DNA from: Halobacillus amylolyticus
GTDB taxonomy: Bacteria > Bacillota > Bacilli > Bacillales > Halobacillaceae
DNA: 64,000 bases
Direction of reading: 5' to 3'
Assembly (NCBI RefSeq): GCF_022921115.1
Contig: NZ_CP095076.1
Coordinates: 81,255 to 145,254 of the forward strand
The translations under genes were made by a program, and so were the position numbers. How positions within the stretch are numbered: position 1 is the stretch's first letter; each line of letters begins with the position of its first letter. Positions 54,903 to 63,079 of this stretch are shown here, one piece after another. The notes under the pieces were generated by a model. The model did no database searches. It was not told where the DNA came from and saw only the letters and a program-made list of their open reading frames with translations.

Positions 54903-55204
54903 ATGAGAGAGAATATAAAATTTGAAGAGCATCATGGATTTCCCTGGAAACAAGTTATTGGTTTTGTTCTATCCATCATTTTGACGGTGGCCGCACTCTG
55001 GGTTGTTTTTTCGCTTTCCTTAACGGCGAAAGCTACGATTATTGTGATTCTAGCTTTGGCGTCAGCCCAACTGCTCGTTCAATTAATCATGTTCATGCAC
55101 TTAAGTGAACACGAAAAAGCCTTCCAAATTTCAGCCTTGGTATACGGGGTACAGTCGCATTAATTGTTGTTGGTGGATCCGTTTGGCTCATGAATGGGAT
55201 GTAA
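54903..55204 (+). CDS. qoxD: cytochrome aa3 quinol oxidase subunit IV, frameshifted
   Basis: Three-helix subunit (FPWKQVIGFVLSIILT, FMHLSEHEKAFQI). The frame breaks in the G4 run at 55146-55149; one added base gives a C-terminal helix ending SVWLMNGM and a protein of about 100 aa, the usual length. Last gene of qoxABCD. The 345-bp gap to 55552 holds a terminator and no gene that I can support. Confidence 0.88.
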
Positions 55205-55334
55205 TTCATTATTAAACAGAGTAAGACCCAGTTTCTATCAAACCTTGGGAACCGACAAGGGTAATAAGTTTACTAACACTGAAATTACAGATACCTATCT
55301 ACCAACACTTCGGATAATTGGACATGTATCTCCA

Positions 55335-55374
55335 AAAGGGAAGACCTTCATAACAGGTTTTCCCTTTATTTTTT
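55335..55374 (+). terminator. terminator of qoxABCD
   Basis: AAAGGGAA..ACCT / AGGT..TTCCCTTT stem with an ATTTTTT tail, 130 bp after qoxD. Confidence 0.6.
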
Positions 55375-55551
55375 CATTCTTGTCTTACATATTGTCCAAC
55401 CTACATGCGAATACATTCTTTAGGGATAAAAAAATGAAAGTGGCAAAGTATATTCTAACAGTATGATAAATCCACAACACTTTATTCATACAACAAAAGA
55501 ACGTGCGGAAAAGAAGATAAATTCTAAAAGTGGGAAAGGGGTTAAAGAGAG

Positions 55552-55851
55552 ATGCTTTATGATGACGAAAAAAGTCTTTATTTTATTGGGACTTTAGCTA
55601 TATGTTCATGGTTTTTATATTTTATGATTTACTTTGATGATCTCACTTTTGTAGTAATTATTTCTGGTATAGCATTTATTTTAATTGCAACAACAATTTT
55701 TTTCATCTCTGTACATGTATACCACAATGTAAAATCTGGACAGCAATTGGTGATATATAGTTTGCTTTTTATTGGATTTTTCCTACTATTAGTATGGTTT
55801 AATTATGCTAAACTTCAACCGATGTTTCCTAAACTATTAGAACCCCTTTAA
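55552..55851 (+). CDS. unknown small membrane protein
   Basis: 99 aa, three hydrophobic helices (about 10-27, 31-54, 66-84) with a HVYHNV loop. RBS AAAGGGG is about 12 nt upstream. Not recognised. It may assist the upstream oxidase or the downstream antiporter. The following 268 bp hold no other gene. Confidence 0.5.
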   Translation: MLYDDEKSLYFIGTLAICSWFLYFMIYFDDLTFVVIISGIAFILIATTIFFISVHVYHNVKSGQQLVIYSLLFIGFFLLLVWFNYAKLQPMFPKLLEPL

Positions 55852-56119
55852 TATATTAGAAATCTTCTTCAAAATCATAATCAGAGGAATTTTCAGAGAT
55901 AATCCTCCCCTTTTGTCTTGTACGGATGTCTAGATTAAGAGAAATAGATAACGGTTGTTTCCCTTAAGATTTTCTAAAAAACTAGACTCTACTACTAAGG
56001 AGTATTCATGCTACCCTCAATTGGTATCCCCACCTTTCATCTCAAAATTTAATATATAAAATGTCAGTATTTGAGCATACTAACATTTATATATTAAGAG
56101 ACGGGGGGGGGGACTAATC

Positions 56120-57520
56120 TTGAGTGACTGGACTTCAATTATCCCATTCATAATTATTATTCCTATTGCATTTTATACAAAGCAAGTATTAGCCGGGTTA
56201 TTCATAGGGTTACTAGTTGCATCTTACATTGTTAATCCCTCCATTCTAGGTGGTATGGAGACGGCTGTTGATTACATTATTACCAATATGGCCAAAGAGA
56301 ACAAATTATTGGTTATTGGTTTTTTATATGTTTTCACAGGTATTGTTAATATGATTAAAATGACCGGTGGGATTAAAGGTTTTATTGAACTATCCTCAAA
56401 TAAAATTAAAAATGAAAAACAAGCCATCTTTTTAGTTTGGGTAACGGTGATTGGTACTTTTACTTCCCCGAACCTCAGAATTGTCACTGTTGCCCCCATT
56501 ATGAAGGCTCTTCAAAAGAAGATGAATATCTCCAAAGAAAGGATTAGCTTTGTGATTGAGGCGACAGGGCTCCCTATCATAGCACTCATTCCTGTAGCAA
56601 CGGCCTTTATCGGTTTTATGACTTCGACCATAGAAATGTCCTTAAACAATACAGATACAGGTAGTGATCCTTACCTATTGTTTATCAAAAGTATTCCTTA
56701 CAACATTTTTGCATTAGTCATGATTGTACTTGCCATCACTTTCAGCTTTGTTAAACATCCCAATTTCTTAGGAAATGAGAAGAAAAAGAATAAGGAGAAA
56801 AAACGTATTTGGGAAGATTCGCACTCGGTAGCATCTAAGGAATTGGATTCCAGACCCGTTAATATCTTTATCCCAATCATTACAGCATTAATTCTGACCA
56901 TCGGTTTATCTTGGTGGGATGGCTACAAGAAGACTGGAAGTATGTTGGATGCATTTATTAAAGCTGATGTGTCAAAAGCCATGTTTATTGCGATCCTTCT
57001 TTCTTTGTTGGTTACATTTGTTTTACTTCTCATTGAAAAATACCCACTAAAGAAATTATTTAATTACTTTTTTGAAGGTGGAAATAAACTAATGCCAGCC
57101 ATCTTCTTATTTGCTTTAGTTTGGGGTTTATCTTCAGCTACCGAAGATCTTGGCTTATCCAATTTTGTAACAGCCGCACTTGATTGGATTCCGACAAATT
57201 TTATTCCACCTGTTATATTTATATTAGGATCAATAATGGCCTACTTTGTTGGCTCAACATGGGGTTCGTGGGGACTTTTAATGCCCATAGGTGTGTCACT
57301 TGCAGCCACATCAGGTATCTATCTTCCCCTTATGATTGGGATTGTTTTTGCATGTGGGGTCTTTGGAGGATTAACATCTCCACTCAGTGGAACGACTGTC
57401 ACTATGTCTAAAATTATGGATATGGAAATATTAGCTTATTCAAGATATAAGTTGAAACACAGCCTTACTGGGTTCATTATTGCCGTCATTCTTTATGGGG
57501 TGATCACATTTGTAGTATAG
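56120..57520 (+). CDS. NhaC-like Na+/H+ antiporter family protein
   Basis: 466 aa from TTG 56120. About eleven membrane helices with the symmetrical hairpin-type halves of NhaC-like transporters: VWVTVIGTFTSPNLRIVTVAP in the first half and FVGSTWGSWGLLMPIG with GGLTSPLSGTTVTMS in the second. Likely exchanges Na+ or another ion for H+, or carries an organic acid. The RBS is a run of ten G (56103-56112), 7 nt before the start. Confidence 0.75.
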   Translation: MSDWTSIIPFIIIIPIAFYTKQVLAGLFIGLLVASYIVNPSILGGMETAVDYIITNMAKENKLLVIGFLYVFTGIVNMIKMTGGIKGFIELSSNKIKNEKQAIFLVWVTVIGTFTSPNLRIVTVAPIMKALQKKMNISKERISFVIEATGLPIIALIPVATAFIGFMTSTIEMSLNNTDTGSDPYLLFIKSIPYNIFALVMIVLAITFSFVKHPNFLGNEKKKNKEKKRIWEDSHSVASKELDSRPVNIFIPIITALILTIGLSWWDGYKKTGSMLDAFIKADVSKAMFIAILLSLLVTFVLLLIEKYPLKKLFNYFFEGGNKLMPAIFLFALVWGLSSATEDLGLSNFVTAALDWIPTNFIPPVIFILGSIMAYFVGSTWGSWGLLMPIGVSLAATSGIYLPLMIGIVFACGVFGGLTSPLSGTTVTMSKIMDMEILAYSRYKLKHSLTGFIIAVILYGVITFVV

Positions 57521-57674
57521 TCCCTTAGGGATTCTGGATTCCATTAAGGTATAAGGTCGATAATTACCTTCTATGCGTATGCACAAAACCGACCGGTATG
57601 TATTCCTTCCTTCTTAGTTAATCATGTTGGACATATCTATATACCAACTATCCAAAAGAAATGAGGAATTTAGA

Positions 57675-58121
57675 ATGAAAAAGGTTGGTGTTGGAGTTCT
57701 TTTAGTTAGTTTTATTCTTGTCATCATGTTCATTTTTATAAAAAGTGATGAGTCGCAGCAAAATCAAGTAAATGCAGAAAATTCAACTGAATTGGAAGGA
57801 CATGAACGTCAAAAAAAAGTGAGATCAGAAATGCAACAAATTGAAAAGGAAAAAAGTAAAGATTCAAATGTCTTTAGCAAAATTACTAATGAATTAAAAG
57901 CAAAGGATTTTAAAGTCCTCGAAAGTAAGGGTATTCAATACACAACAGAAAATGGATGGGAACTTTTAATTGAGATTCCTGCAATGAACAACAATCTAAA
58001 TTCGAGTAAAAAAGAAATAATAGAAATAGCAAATAAATTTCTAGAGAAAAGTGACATTTCTGAACTAAATTTTTCTGTTAAAATAAGACCTGTTGATGTC
58101 AAAAATAAGGAAGAACAGTAG
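57675..58121 (+). CDS. unknown membrane-anchored extracytoplasmic protein
   Basis: 148 aa from ATG 57675 (GAGGAA 6 nt upstream). N-terminal anchor (residues 5-22), a charged Glu/Gln/Lys-rich helix, then a small alpha/beta domain with WELLIEIPAMNNNLNSSKKEI. No family recognised. Followed by a strong terminator. Confidence 0.5.
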   Translation: MKKVGVGVLLVSFILVIMFIFIKSDESQQNQVNAENSTELEGHERQKKVRSEMQQIEKEKSKDSNVFSKITNELKAKDFKVLESKGIQYTTENGWELLIEIPAMNNNLNSSKKEIIEIANKFLEKSDISELNFSVKIRPVDVKNKEEQ

Positions 58122-58145
58122 TGGTGGTTATTCGGTTCCTTCGCG

Positions 58146-58188
58146 AAAAAGGAATCCTCAGATAAATGAGGATTCCTTTTTCTTTTGT
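58146..58188 (+). terminator. terminator with T-rich tail
   Basis: 14-bp stem AAAAAGGAATCCTC / GAGGATTCCTTTTT and then CTTTTG, 25 bp after the preceding stop. Confidence 0.7.
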
Positions 58189-58270
58189 CTAAAGATCATG
58201 TCATAGGAGGCAAATAAAACCGTAGCCTGGCAAAACCTTGTTTTATTATATTGTGTACACTACAAAAGGA

Positions 58271-58310
58271 CCCCAATTCTCTTTATGTATAAAGGAGGAT
58301 TGGGGTTTTT
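58271..58310 (+). terminator. second hairpin with T run
   Basis: CCCCAAT / ATTGGGG with an inner CTTTA/TAAAG helix, followed by TTTTT. It has no gene directly before it, so it may terminate a small RNA or back up the first terminator. The rest of the 380-bp gap is empty. Confidence 0.5.
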
Positions 58311-58503
58311 ACGTAATTAGTAGTAAACCACCCCCTGAAATTGGACAATATTGTGTCTCTTATCGCAATAACCTATGTGAAAAGGAGTGAACCATTTATA
58401 ATAAAAATACGGATAATTATCGACATAATATATACAGGGAAAAGAAGAGTTTTTTTCATTCGTAAAAATAAAGCATCAAATGAAGAAAATAGGAGGTTAA
58501 CTG

Positions 58504-59157
58504 ATGGCGACCAGTATATTATTAATAGATGATCACAAATTGTTTCGTGAAGGAGTAAAGCATATATTGGATTGTGAGTCCAGCTTTGAAATCGTTGCAG
58601 AAGGGGATAACGGAGCTGAGGCGCTTGCCCTAATCGAAAAAAATAACCCTGAAATTGTATTGATGGATATTAATATGGGTTTAGAAGCGATAGCTGAGAT
58701 TACAAATCGCTATCCAAACGTGAAAATTATTATTCTTTCCTTTCATGATGATGAACACATCGTAAGCCATTCTCTGAAAACGGGGGCCCAAGGGTACTTA
58801 TTAAAAGAAATGGATTCTGATTCTTTAGTGGAAGCAATTAAAATAGTCAATGATGGCGGATCCTATTTACATCCAAAGGTGACCCACAGTATAATTGCGG
58901 AATATCGCCGGCTATCGGCGAACTCATTCCAACCGTTAGAGTATCGTAAGCCCCTTCATCTGCTTACCAGCCGTGAGTGTGAGATACTGCAATTTCTACT
59001 GAACGGTTATACTAACCGTAGAATGGCTGAATCGCTTAATCTTAGTGAAAAAACGATTAAAAACCACGTGAGCCATATCTTGCAAAAAATGAAAGTCAAT
59101 GACCGTACACAAGCCGTCGTTACAGCCATTAAAAACGGCTGGGTTGAAGTTGTCTGA
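58504..59157 (+). CDS. degU: DegU-like response regulator, receiver loop shortened
   Basis: 217 aa. Closely follows Deg[16 protein letters not shown], phosphoacceptor Asp55 in [38 protein letters not shown], and a LuxR-type helix-turn-helix ([36 protein letters not shown]). Just after DINM the PxxxG stretch present in DegU is missing, about five residues, in the loop next to the phosphorylation site. No DegS kinase is adjacent, so it is an orphan here. RBS AGGAGG. Confidence 0.88.
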   Translation: MATSILLIDDHKLFREGVKHILDCESSFEIVAEGDNGAEALALIEKNNPEIVLMDINMGLEAIAEITNRYPNVKIIILSFHDDEHIVSHSLKTGAQGYLLKEMDSDSLVEAIKIVNDGGSYLHPKVTHSIIAEYRRLSANSFQPLEYRKPLHLLTSRECEILQFLLNGYTNRRMAESLNLSEKTIKNHVSHILQKMKVNDRTQAVVTAIKNGWVEVV

Positions 59158-59316
59158 AACGAAGCAATGGGGGGATTTCTTCCATTGCTTTTTTTGTTGG
59201 AAATTCCTTATTTTTCTTCTTCCCTGTTCATGATAAGTCTCGATACATAGAACTACTTCCTTTTGTTCAAAATAAAGGTGTATTTCCAAAGAACTTTTAA
59301 AGGAGGATGCAACAAA

Positions 59317-59472
59317 ATGAGTGACGATAAGTTAAATAGCAAGCATTCCAAAGAACAGTTTGGCAAGATAAAATCTTACCAAGAGATTAACGATGAAGTT
59401 TCTAAAAATGAGAAGTTAAAACACAAGCAACCAACTCCTCAACCACAAGATTTTGAAGAAATTGAGTATTAA
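59317..59472 (+). CDS. 51-aa hydrophilic peptide
   Basis: From ATG 59317 behind AAAGGAGG. Charged and Gln/Pro-rich (QPTPQPQDFEEIEY), without Cys or hydrophobic stretches, like many small spore- or stress-related peptides of Bacillus. Function unknown. Lies between degU-like and the YIEGIA gene. Confidence 0.5.
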   Translation: MSDDKLNSKHSKEQFGKIKSYQEINDEVSKNEKLKHKQPTPQPQDFEEIEY

Positions 59473-59544
59473 AAACTTAAGTGTACAGGACAATTTTCTA
59501 CTATTAAGGGTGACTTATCTTAGACACTAACGGATTCTACTGTA

Positions 59545-60474
59545 TTGTTTCGAGGAGTGATTAAAGTAGAGCAACAACAAATCTTACCAGAAGAGATAAG
59601 TGTCATTGTTGTCGCAGTGCTGTTAGGGACCTTGGCAAGAGCACTGGTTTTAAAAGAGGATTATCGCCAGTATCCAAGTTACCCTAATGGCCTTTTAATT
59701 AACATTATTACAGGTTTTGTTGCTGCTGCATTAGGTGCTGTAGCTATACCAGCCTTAATGAGCAAGAACTATATTGCAGTTACATTTCTTACATTGGCAC
59801 TACAACAATTTAGAGATGTACGAAAAATGGAAAAAGAAAGCTTAAGCGATCTAGAGTATACAGAGTACACCTACAGAGGAAATGCATATATAGATGGCAT
59901 TGCTAAAACATTTGAATCCCGAAACTATATTGCCTTCATTACAGCTTTTTTTACTTCACTAACGATTACCATTTTACCATTTAATTTATGGGTGAATGTT
60001 ATGGCAGGAATTATAGCCGGATTAACTGTATTTTATTTCCTTAAACGCTTCACTAAAGGGAAAAGCATTGGGGATATTGCACAAGTTAAGCCTGGAAAGA
60101 TTGAGGTCAAGAACTCAAGTCTATTTGTTGATGGAATTTTTGTTAGTAACCTTTTAGGTACGGATAATGCCGAAAAGCTCTTTAAGGAGGAAGGATTAGC
60201 TGTTGTCATCTATCCAAAAGAAGATCATTTTCGAATCAATCTTGATAACTTTGGTCAGAGACAAGCAGCTCTTTTTGAAGCAACAAGAGCGCTAGGTAAT
60301 AAACGTTATCATTTTTCAAGGAAAGATTATGAAAAAGGAAGAGTTGTTATAACTCTTGTGCCAATTAAGCAAGACATTGATGCATTAGTAGAAGTTGTAA
60401 AAAAATGTCCATTGCTAGAAAGTGCCAAAAAATCTCATAATGTGATGAAAACGAACTTGAAGGGAGAAGAGTAA
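59545..60474 (+). CDS. YIEGIA-family membrane protein
   Basis: About 309 aa; start uncertain (TTG 59545 or GTG 59557), since the GAGGAG RBS lies inside the frame. Four or five membrane helices in the first half (SVIVVAVLLGTLARALVL, NGLLINIITGFVAAALG, FITAFFTSLTITI) and the name-giving motif, here NAYIDGIAKTFESRNYIAF. The second half is a soluble domain. Members occur in spore-formers; RefSeq names a small partner, encoded next. Function unknown to me. Confidence 0.75.
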   Translation: MFRGVIKVEQQQILPEEISVIVVAVLLGTLARALVLKEDYRQYPSYPNGLLINIITGFVAAALGAVAIPALMSKNYIAVTFLTLALQQFRDVRKMEKESLSDLEYTEYTYRGNAYIDGIAKTFESRNYIAFITAFFTSLTITILPFNLWVNVMAGIIAGLTVFYFLKRFTKGKSIGDIAQVKPGKIEVKNSSLFVDGIFVSNLLGTDNAEKLFKEEGLAVVIYPKEDHFRINLDNFGQRQAALFEATRALGNKRYHFSRKDYEKGRVVITLVPIKQDIDALVEVVKKCPLLESAKKSHNVMKTNLKGEE

Positions 60475-60680
60475 TGGGAAGAGAATCTACCTTGAAGCCT
60501 AATTATGAAATTCTAGCTTATATAACAAGAGTAAAAGAAAGACTGTTAGCAAGTAATTGTCTTTGTCTATTAGCAGAATCGGAGGAATCTGCCAAAGAGA
60601 TGACAGTGGATATTGCCAAAGCAATGAAAGCTGATGTTGTCCAATTAACAAACGGAGATTATATGATCATACGGGTTTGA
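60474..60680 (+). CDS. small partner subunit of the YIEGIA protein
   Basis: 68 aa with a compact alpha/beta pattern (YEILAYITRVKERLLASNCLCLLAE, then VVQLTNGDYMIIRV). The ATG overlaps the stop of the YIEGIA gene (TAATG), so they are translated together. RefSeq calls this type 'capping complex subunit for YIEGIA'; named from memory. The 348-bp gap to 61028 has no gene. Confidence 0.65.
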   Translation: MGRESTLKPNYEILAYITRVKERLLASNCLCLLAESEESAKEMTVDIAKAMKADVVQLTNGDYMIIRV

Positions 60681-60984
60681 AGAATTCAATTATGTTATGC
60701 TCCGTTAAATTAGCTCCAAATAAATTCTTCTATTACCTTCCCCATCTTTCTATAGGTGCTATGGTTCATAAAAAAACTCACTTTTCGCATTGAAGTAAAA
60801 GAAAGTAATGCTTTTTAAGGTGAATCACACTCTTTAGTGTTGCATTCAATAGTCTCCCCATCTTCCTGTAAATTTGATATCCCCCCTTTAATAATTGACT
60901 TCCATTTTCCTAACGGTTAAAATTTTTACCCAAGGAAACTTTTTAGACCTAGTGAATAAGATAAGATTTATTAGGAATTTAAAA

Positions 60985-61003
60985 ATGCCATTTTTAAGGC
61001 ATC
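60985..61003. promoter_or_regulatory. ATGCC-N8-GGCAT inverted repeat upstream of the ZIP gene
   Basis: Inverted repeat in an A/T-rich setting about 25 bp before the ZIP start. It could be a metal-regulator box or a leader hairpin; its sequence does not clearly match the MntR or Zur consensus that I know. Confidence 0.3.
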
Positions 61004-61028
61004 TTTTAAAGTTAGGGGGATATTTAAT

Positions 61029-61844
61029 ATGATTGACTTTTTTCTAGACCTTAATCCAATCGTTCAGGCTCTAATCGCCACATGTTTTACATGGGGGATG
61101 ACGGCCCTTGGAGCAGCCCTAGTATTTACGACTAAAACACTAAACCAAAAACTGTTAGATGGGATGCTGGGTTTCGCTGGAGGAGTCATGATCGCTGCAA
61201 GTTTTTGGTCCCTTCTTTCCCCAGCCCTTGATATGGCTGAGGCTGATGGAATACCCGCCTGGATTCCAGCAGCCGTAGGATTTTTATTAGGAGGGATATT
61301 TCTATGGGGAGTTGATAAAATTCTTCCGCACCTCCATCCTACGTCATCTATCGAAGAAGCAGAGGGGATTCATCCGAATCAAAAAAGGCGAAGTACTTTA
61401 TTAGTGCTTGCGATTACGTTACACAACATACCCGAGGGGCTTGCCGTGGGTGTTGCATTTGGAGCTATCGCAGCTGGGTTCCCGTCAGCTTCCTTGGCAG
61501 GAGCTATTGCTTTAGGAATCGGAATCGGTATTCAAAACTTTCCTGAAGGGGTTGCGGTTTCGATGCCTCTTCGCAGGGATGGAATGTCACGCAGGAAGAG
61601 TTTTATGTACGGACAGTTTTCAGGGATGGTTGAGCCTATTTCTGCCATTATAGGGGTAATGGCTGTTACATTAATCGAGCCTCTTTTACCCTATGCTCTA
61701 AGCTTTGCTGCTGGTGCGATGATTTTTGTAGTAGCTGAAGAGGTCATCCCAGGTTCCCAGGAAGAGGGAAATAAAGATTTAGCATCGATGACCTTAATGA
61801 TTGGTTTTACAGTAATGATGATATTAGACGTCGCACTTGGATAA
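61029..61844 (+). CDS. ZIP-family divalent metal transporter (ZupT-like)
   Basis: 271 aa, eight membrane helices with the binuclear site [14 protein letters not shown] and [12 protein letters not shown]. The His-rich loop (LPHLHPTSS) after helix 3 is typical. Imports zinc, manganese or iron. RBS AGGGGG. Convergent with mntR, so manganese control is possible but the sequence shows no clear MntR box. Confidence 0.88.
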   Translation: MIDFFLDLNPIVQALIATCFTWGMTALGAALVFTTKTLNQKLLDGMLGFAGGVMIAASFWSLLSPALDMAEADGIPAWIPAAVGFLLGGIFLWGVDKILPHLHPTSSIEEAEGIHPNQKRRSTLLVLAITLHNIPEGLAVGVAFGAIAAGFPSASLAGAIALGIGIGIQNFPEGVAVSMPLRRDGMSRRKSFMYGQFSGMVEPISAIIGVMAVTLIEPLLPYALSFAAGAMIFVVAEEVIPGSQEEGNKDLASMTLMIGFTVMMILDVALG

Positions 61845-61964
61845 AAAACTAGGATGGTCTCAAAAAAGAAATGTTAGTCAGAAGTAACTCTGCTTTAATA
61901 AATCGTACTTTATTAATTGTCTAGAACATCTGGAATACTGCTTGAAGCTAGTCGAAAGCAAATG

Positions 61965-62005
61965 AACACAGGTAGTCAAAATAATGATGACTGCCTGTGT
62001 TTTAA
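61965..62005. terminator. terminator between ZIP and mntR
   Basis: AACACAGG.AGTCA / TGACT.CCTGTGTT stem followed by TT, located between convergent genes; likely bidirectional. Confidence 0.6.
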
Positions 62006-62086
62006 AAATTGTATAAACTCTACCTCTTTTTTAGTTTGCTTATTTAACTTTATGATTTGAAATTAGCCGTTCAGATTAGAAATACA

Positions 62087-62512
62087 TTACTGTTCACTAT
62101 TATTTTTTCTTTGAATTTCCTGTAAATCCCGTATCCGTTGTTCATCCTCTTGAAAGAATTGGACCAAGTCGATAATACGATCTAACGTTTTCGGGCTAAG
62201 ATGATGTTCAATCCCTTCCACTTCCTCATAAATATTATCCTCTTCAACGCCGATAATATGAAAGAGACTTTCCAATAATTCATGTCTGTAAAGAAGATGT
62301 TTTCCCGTTTTCTGCCCAAATGGGGTAAGTATAATTCCACGGTATTTCTCGTAAATTAGGTAACCTTCTTGATCTAACTTTTGAACCATTTTTGTTACTG
62401 AGGAGGGTTGAACACCCAGAATTTCTGCAATACTAGAAACACGAGCATATCCCTTCGTCTTAATAAGCAAATAAATTTGTTCAATATAATCTTCCATGCT
62501 AGGCGTAGGCAT
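62087..62512 (-). CDS. mntR: manganese-responsive regulator MntR
   Basis: 141 aa from ATG 62512 (GGAGGG 6 nt upstream). The N-terminus [16 protein letters not shown] has the Mn ligands Asp8 and Glu11; IEHHLS gives the Glu/His ligands of the dimerisation domain. DtxR-type winged helix: [22 protein letters not shown]. Represses Mn uptake when Mn is high. Very close to the Bacillus protein throughout. Confidence 0.95.
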   Translation of the reverse strand: MPTPSMEDYIEQIYLLIKTKGYARVSSIAEILGVQPSSVTKMVQKLDQEGYLIYEKYRGIILTPFGQKTGKHLLYRHELLESLFHIIGVEEDNIYEEVEGIEHHLSPKTLDRIIDLVQFFQEDEQRIRDLQEIQRKNNSEQ

Positions 62513-62688
62513 AAAATCCCTCCAAACCATCTGATTCTTTTTACATTATAACGAAACCAAACTAATTGTTCCTCCTTCTCCATCAGAGATCATAGTAGCT
62601 ATTGGTTCCTTTGCTATTCTCGAACCTAAAGAAAGAGATGTAAGATCTTTAAGAGTAGAAATTACTTTCTAGATGGAAAAAATTAAAG

Positions 62689-62731
62689 ACGTGCAACTAC
62701 CTATCATTGGTTTGCACGTTTTTGATTTTTT
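62689..62731. terminator. terminator hairpin ACGTGCAA/TTGCACGT
   Basis: 8-bp stem with a long T run on the plus strand and a T-rich tail on the minus strand, 180 bp upstream of mntR. It may end the short minus frame at 62697-62933. Confidence 0.55.
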
Positions 62732-62933
62732 CTCTTAAGCAGCTCATCCCCTCAGCTTCCATACAACACTGTAGTTCTTGGGATATATCCCCCTTCATGG
62801 AAGCAATAATTTCACATACCTTACGAAAGGCTTCTTCACATTCCTGTTCAAAAACATTCCATCCTGTTTTTAATAACGTTGTTAAATATGCTTTGTTCAA
62901 TAAGAGACTTGCTATCACTCTAGAATGAAGCAA
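62697..62933 (-). CDS. short frame of uncertain status
   Basis: 78-aa frame with Cys at four places (EQECEEAF, VCEIIA, LQCCMEAEG, SCLREK). There is no good RBS before its TTG start, and the first 20 residues look unlike the rest, so the true start may be inside or it may be a remnant. It ends in a terminator stem, which supports a transcript. Not recognised. Confidence 0.3.
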   Translation of the reverse strand: MLHSRVIASLLLNKAYLTTLLKTGWNVFEQECEEAFRKVCEIIASMKGDISQELQCCMEAEGMSCLREKIKNVQTNDR

Positions 62934-63079
62934 ATATATTTGATAAATATGAACGGAAAAGATTACGCAAGGAATTTACCCAAATGAATGTATTTACTAG
63001 ATTTATAAAAGGATTAATATAGGTTAATAGAAATGCATAGACTAAAACTATTAAATTGTTAGTTTTAGGAGAGGTATAA

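Noticed and set aside
55194..55466. 90-aa frame after qoxD
   Set aside because: Starts in the true 3' end of qoxD in a wrong frame and spans the terminator.
58341..58532. 63-aa frame before degU-like gene
   Set aside because: No RBS, overlaps the regulator start in another frame and gives no sensible protein.
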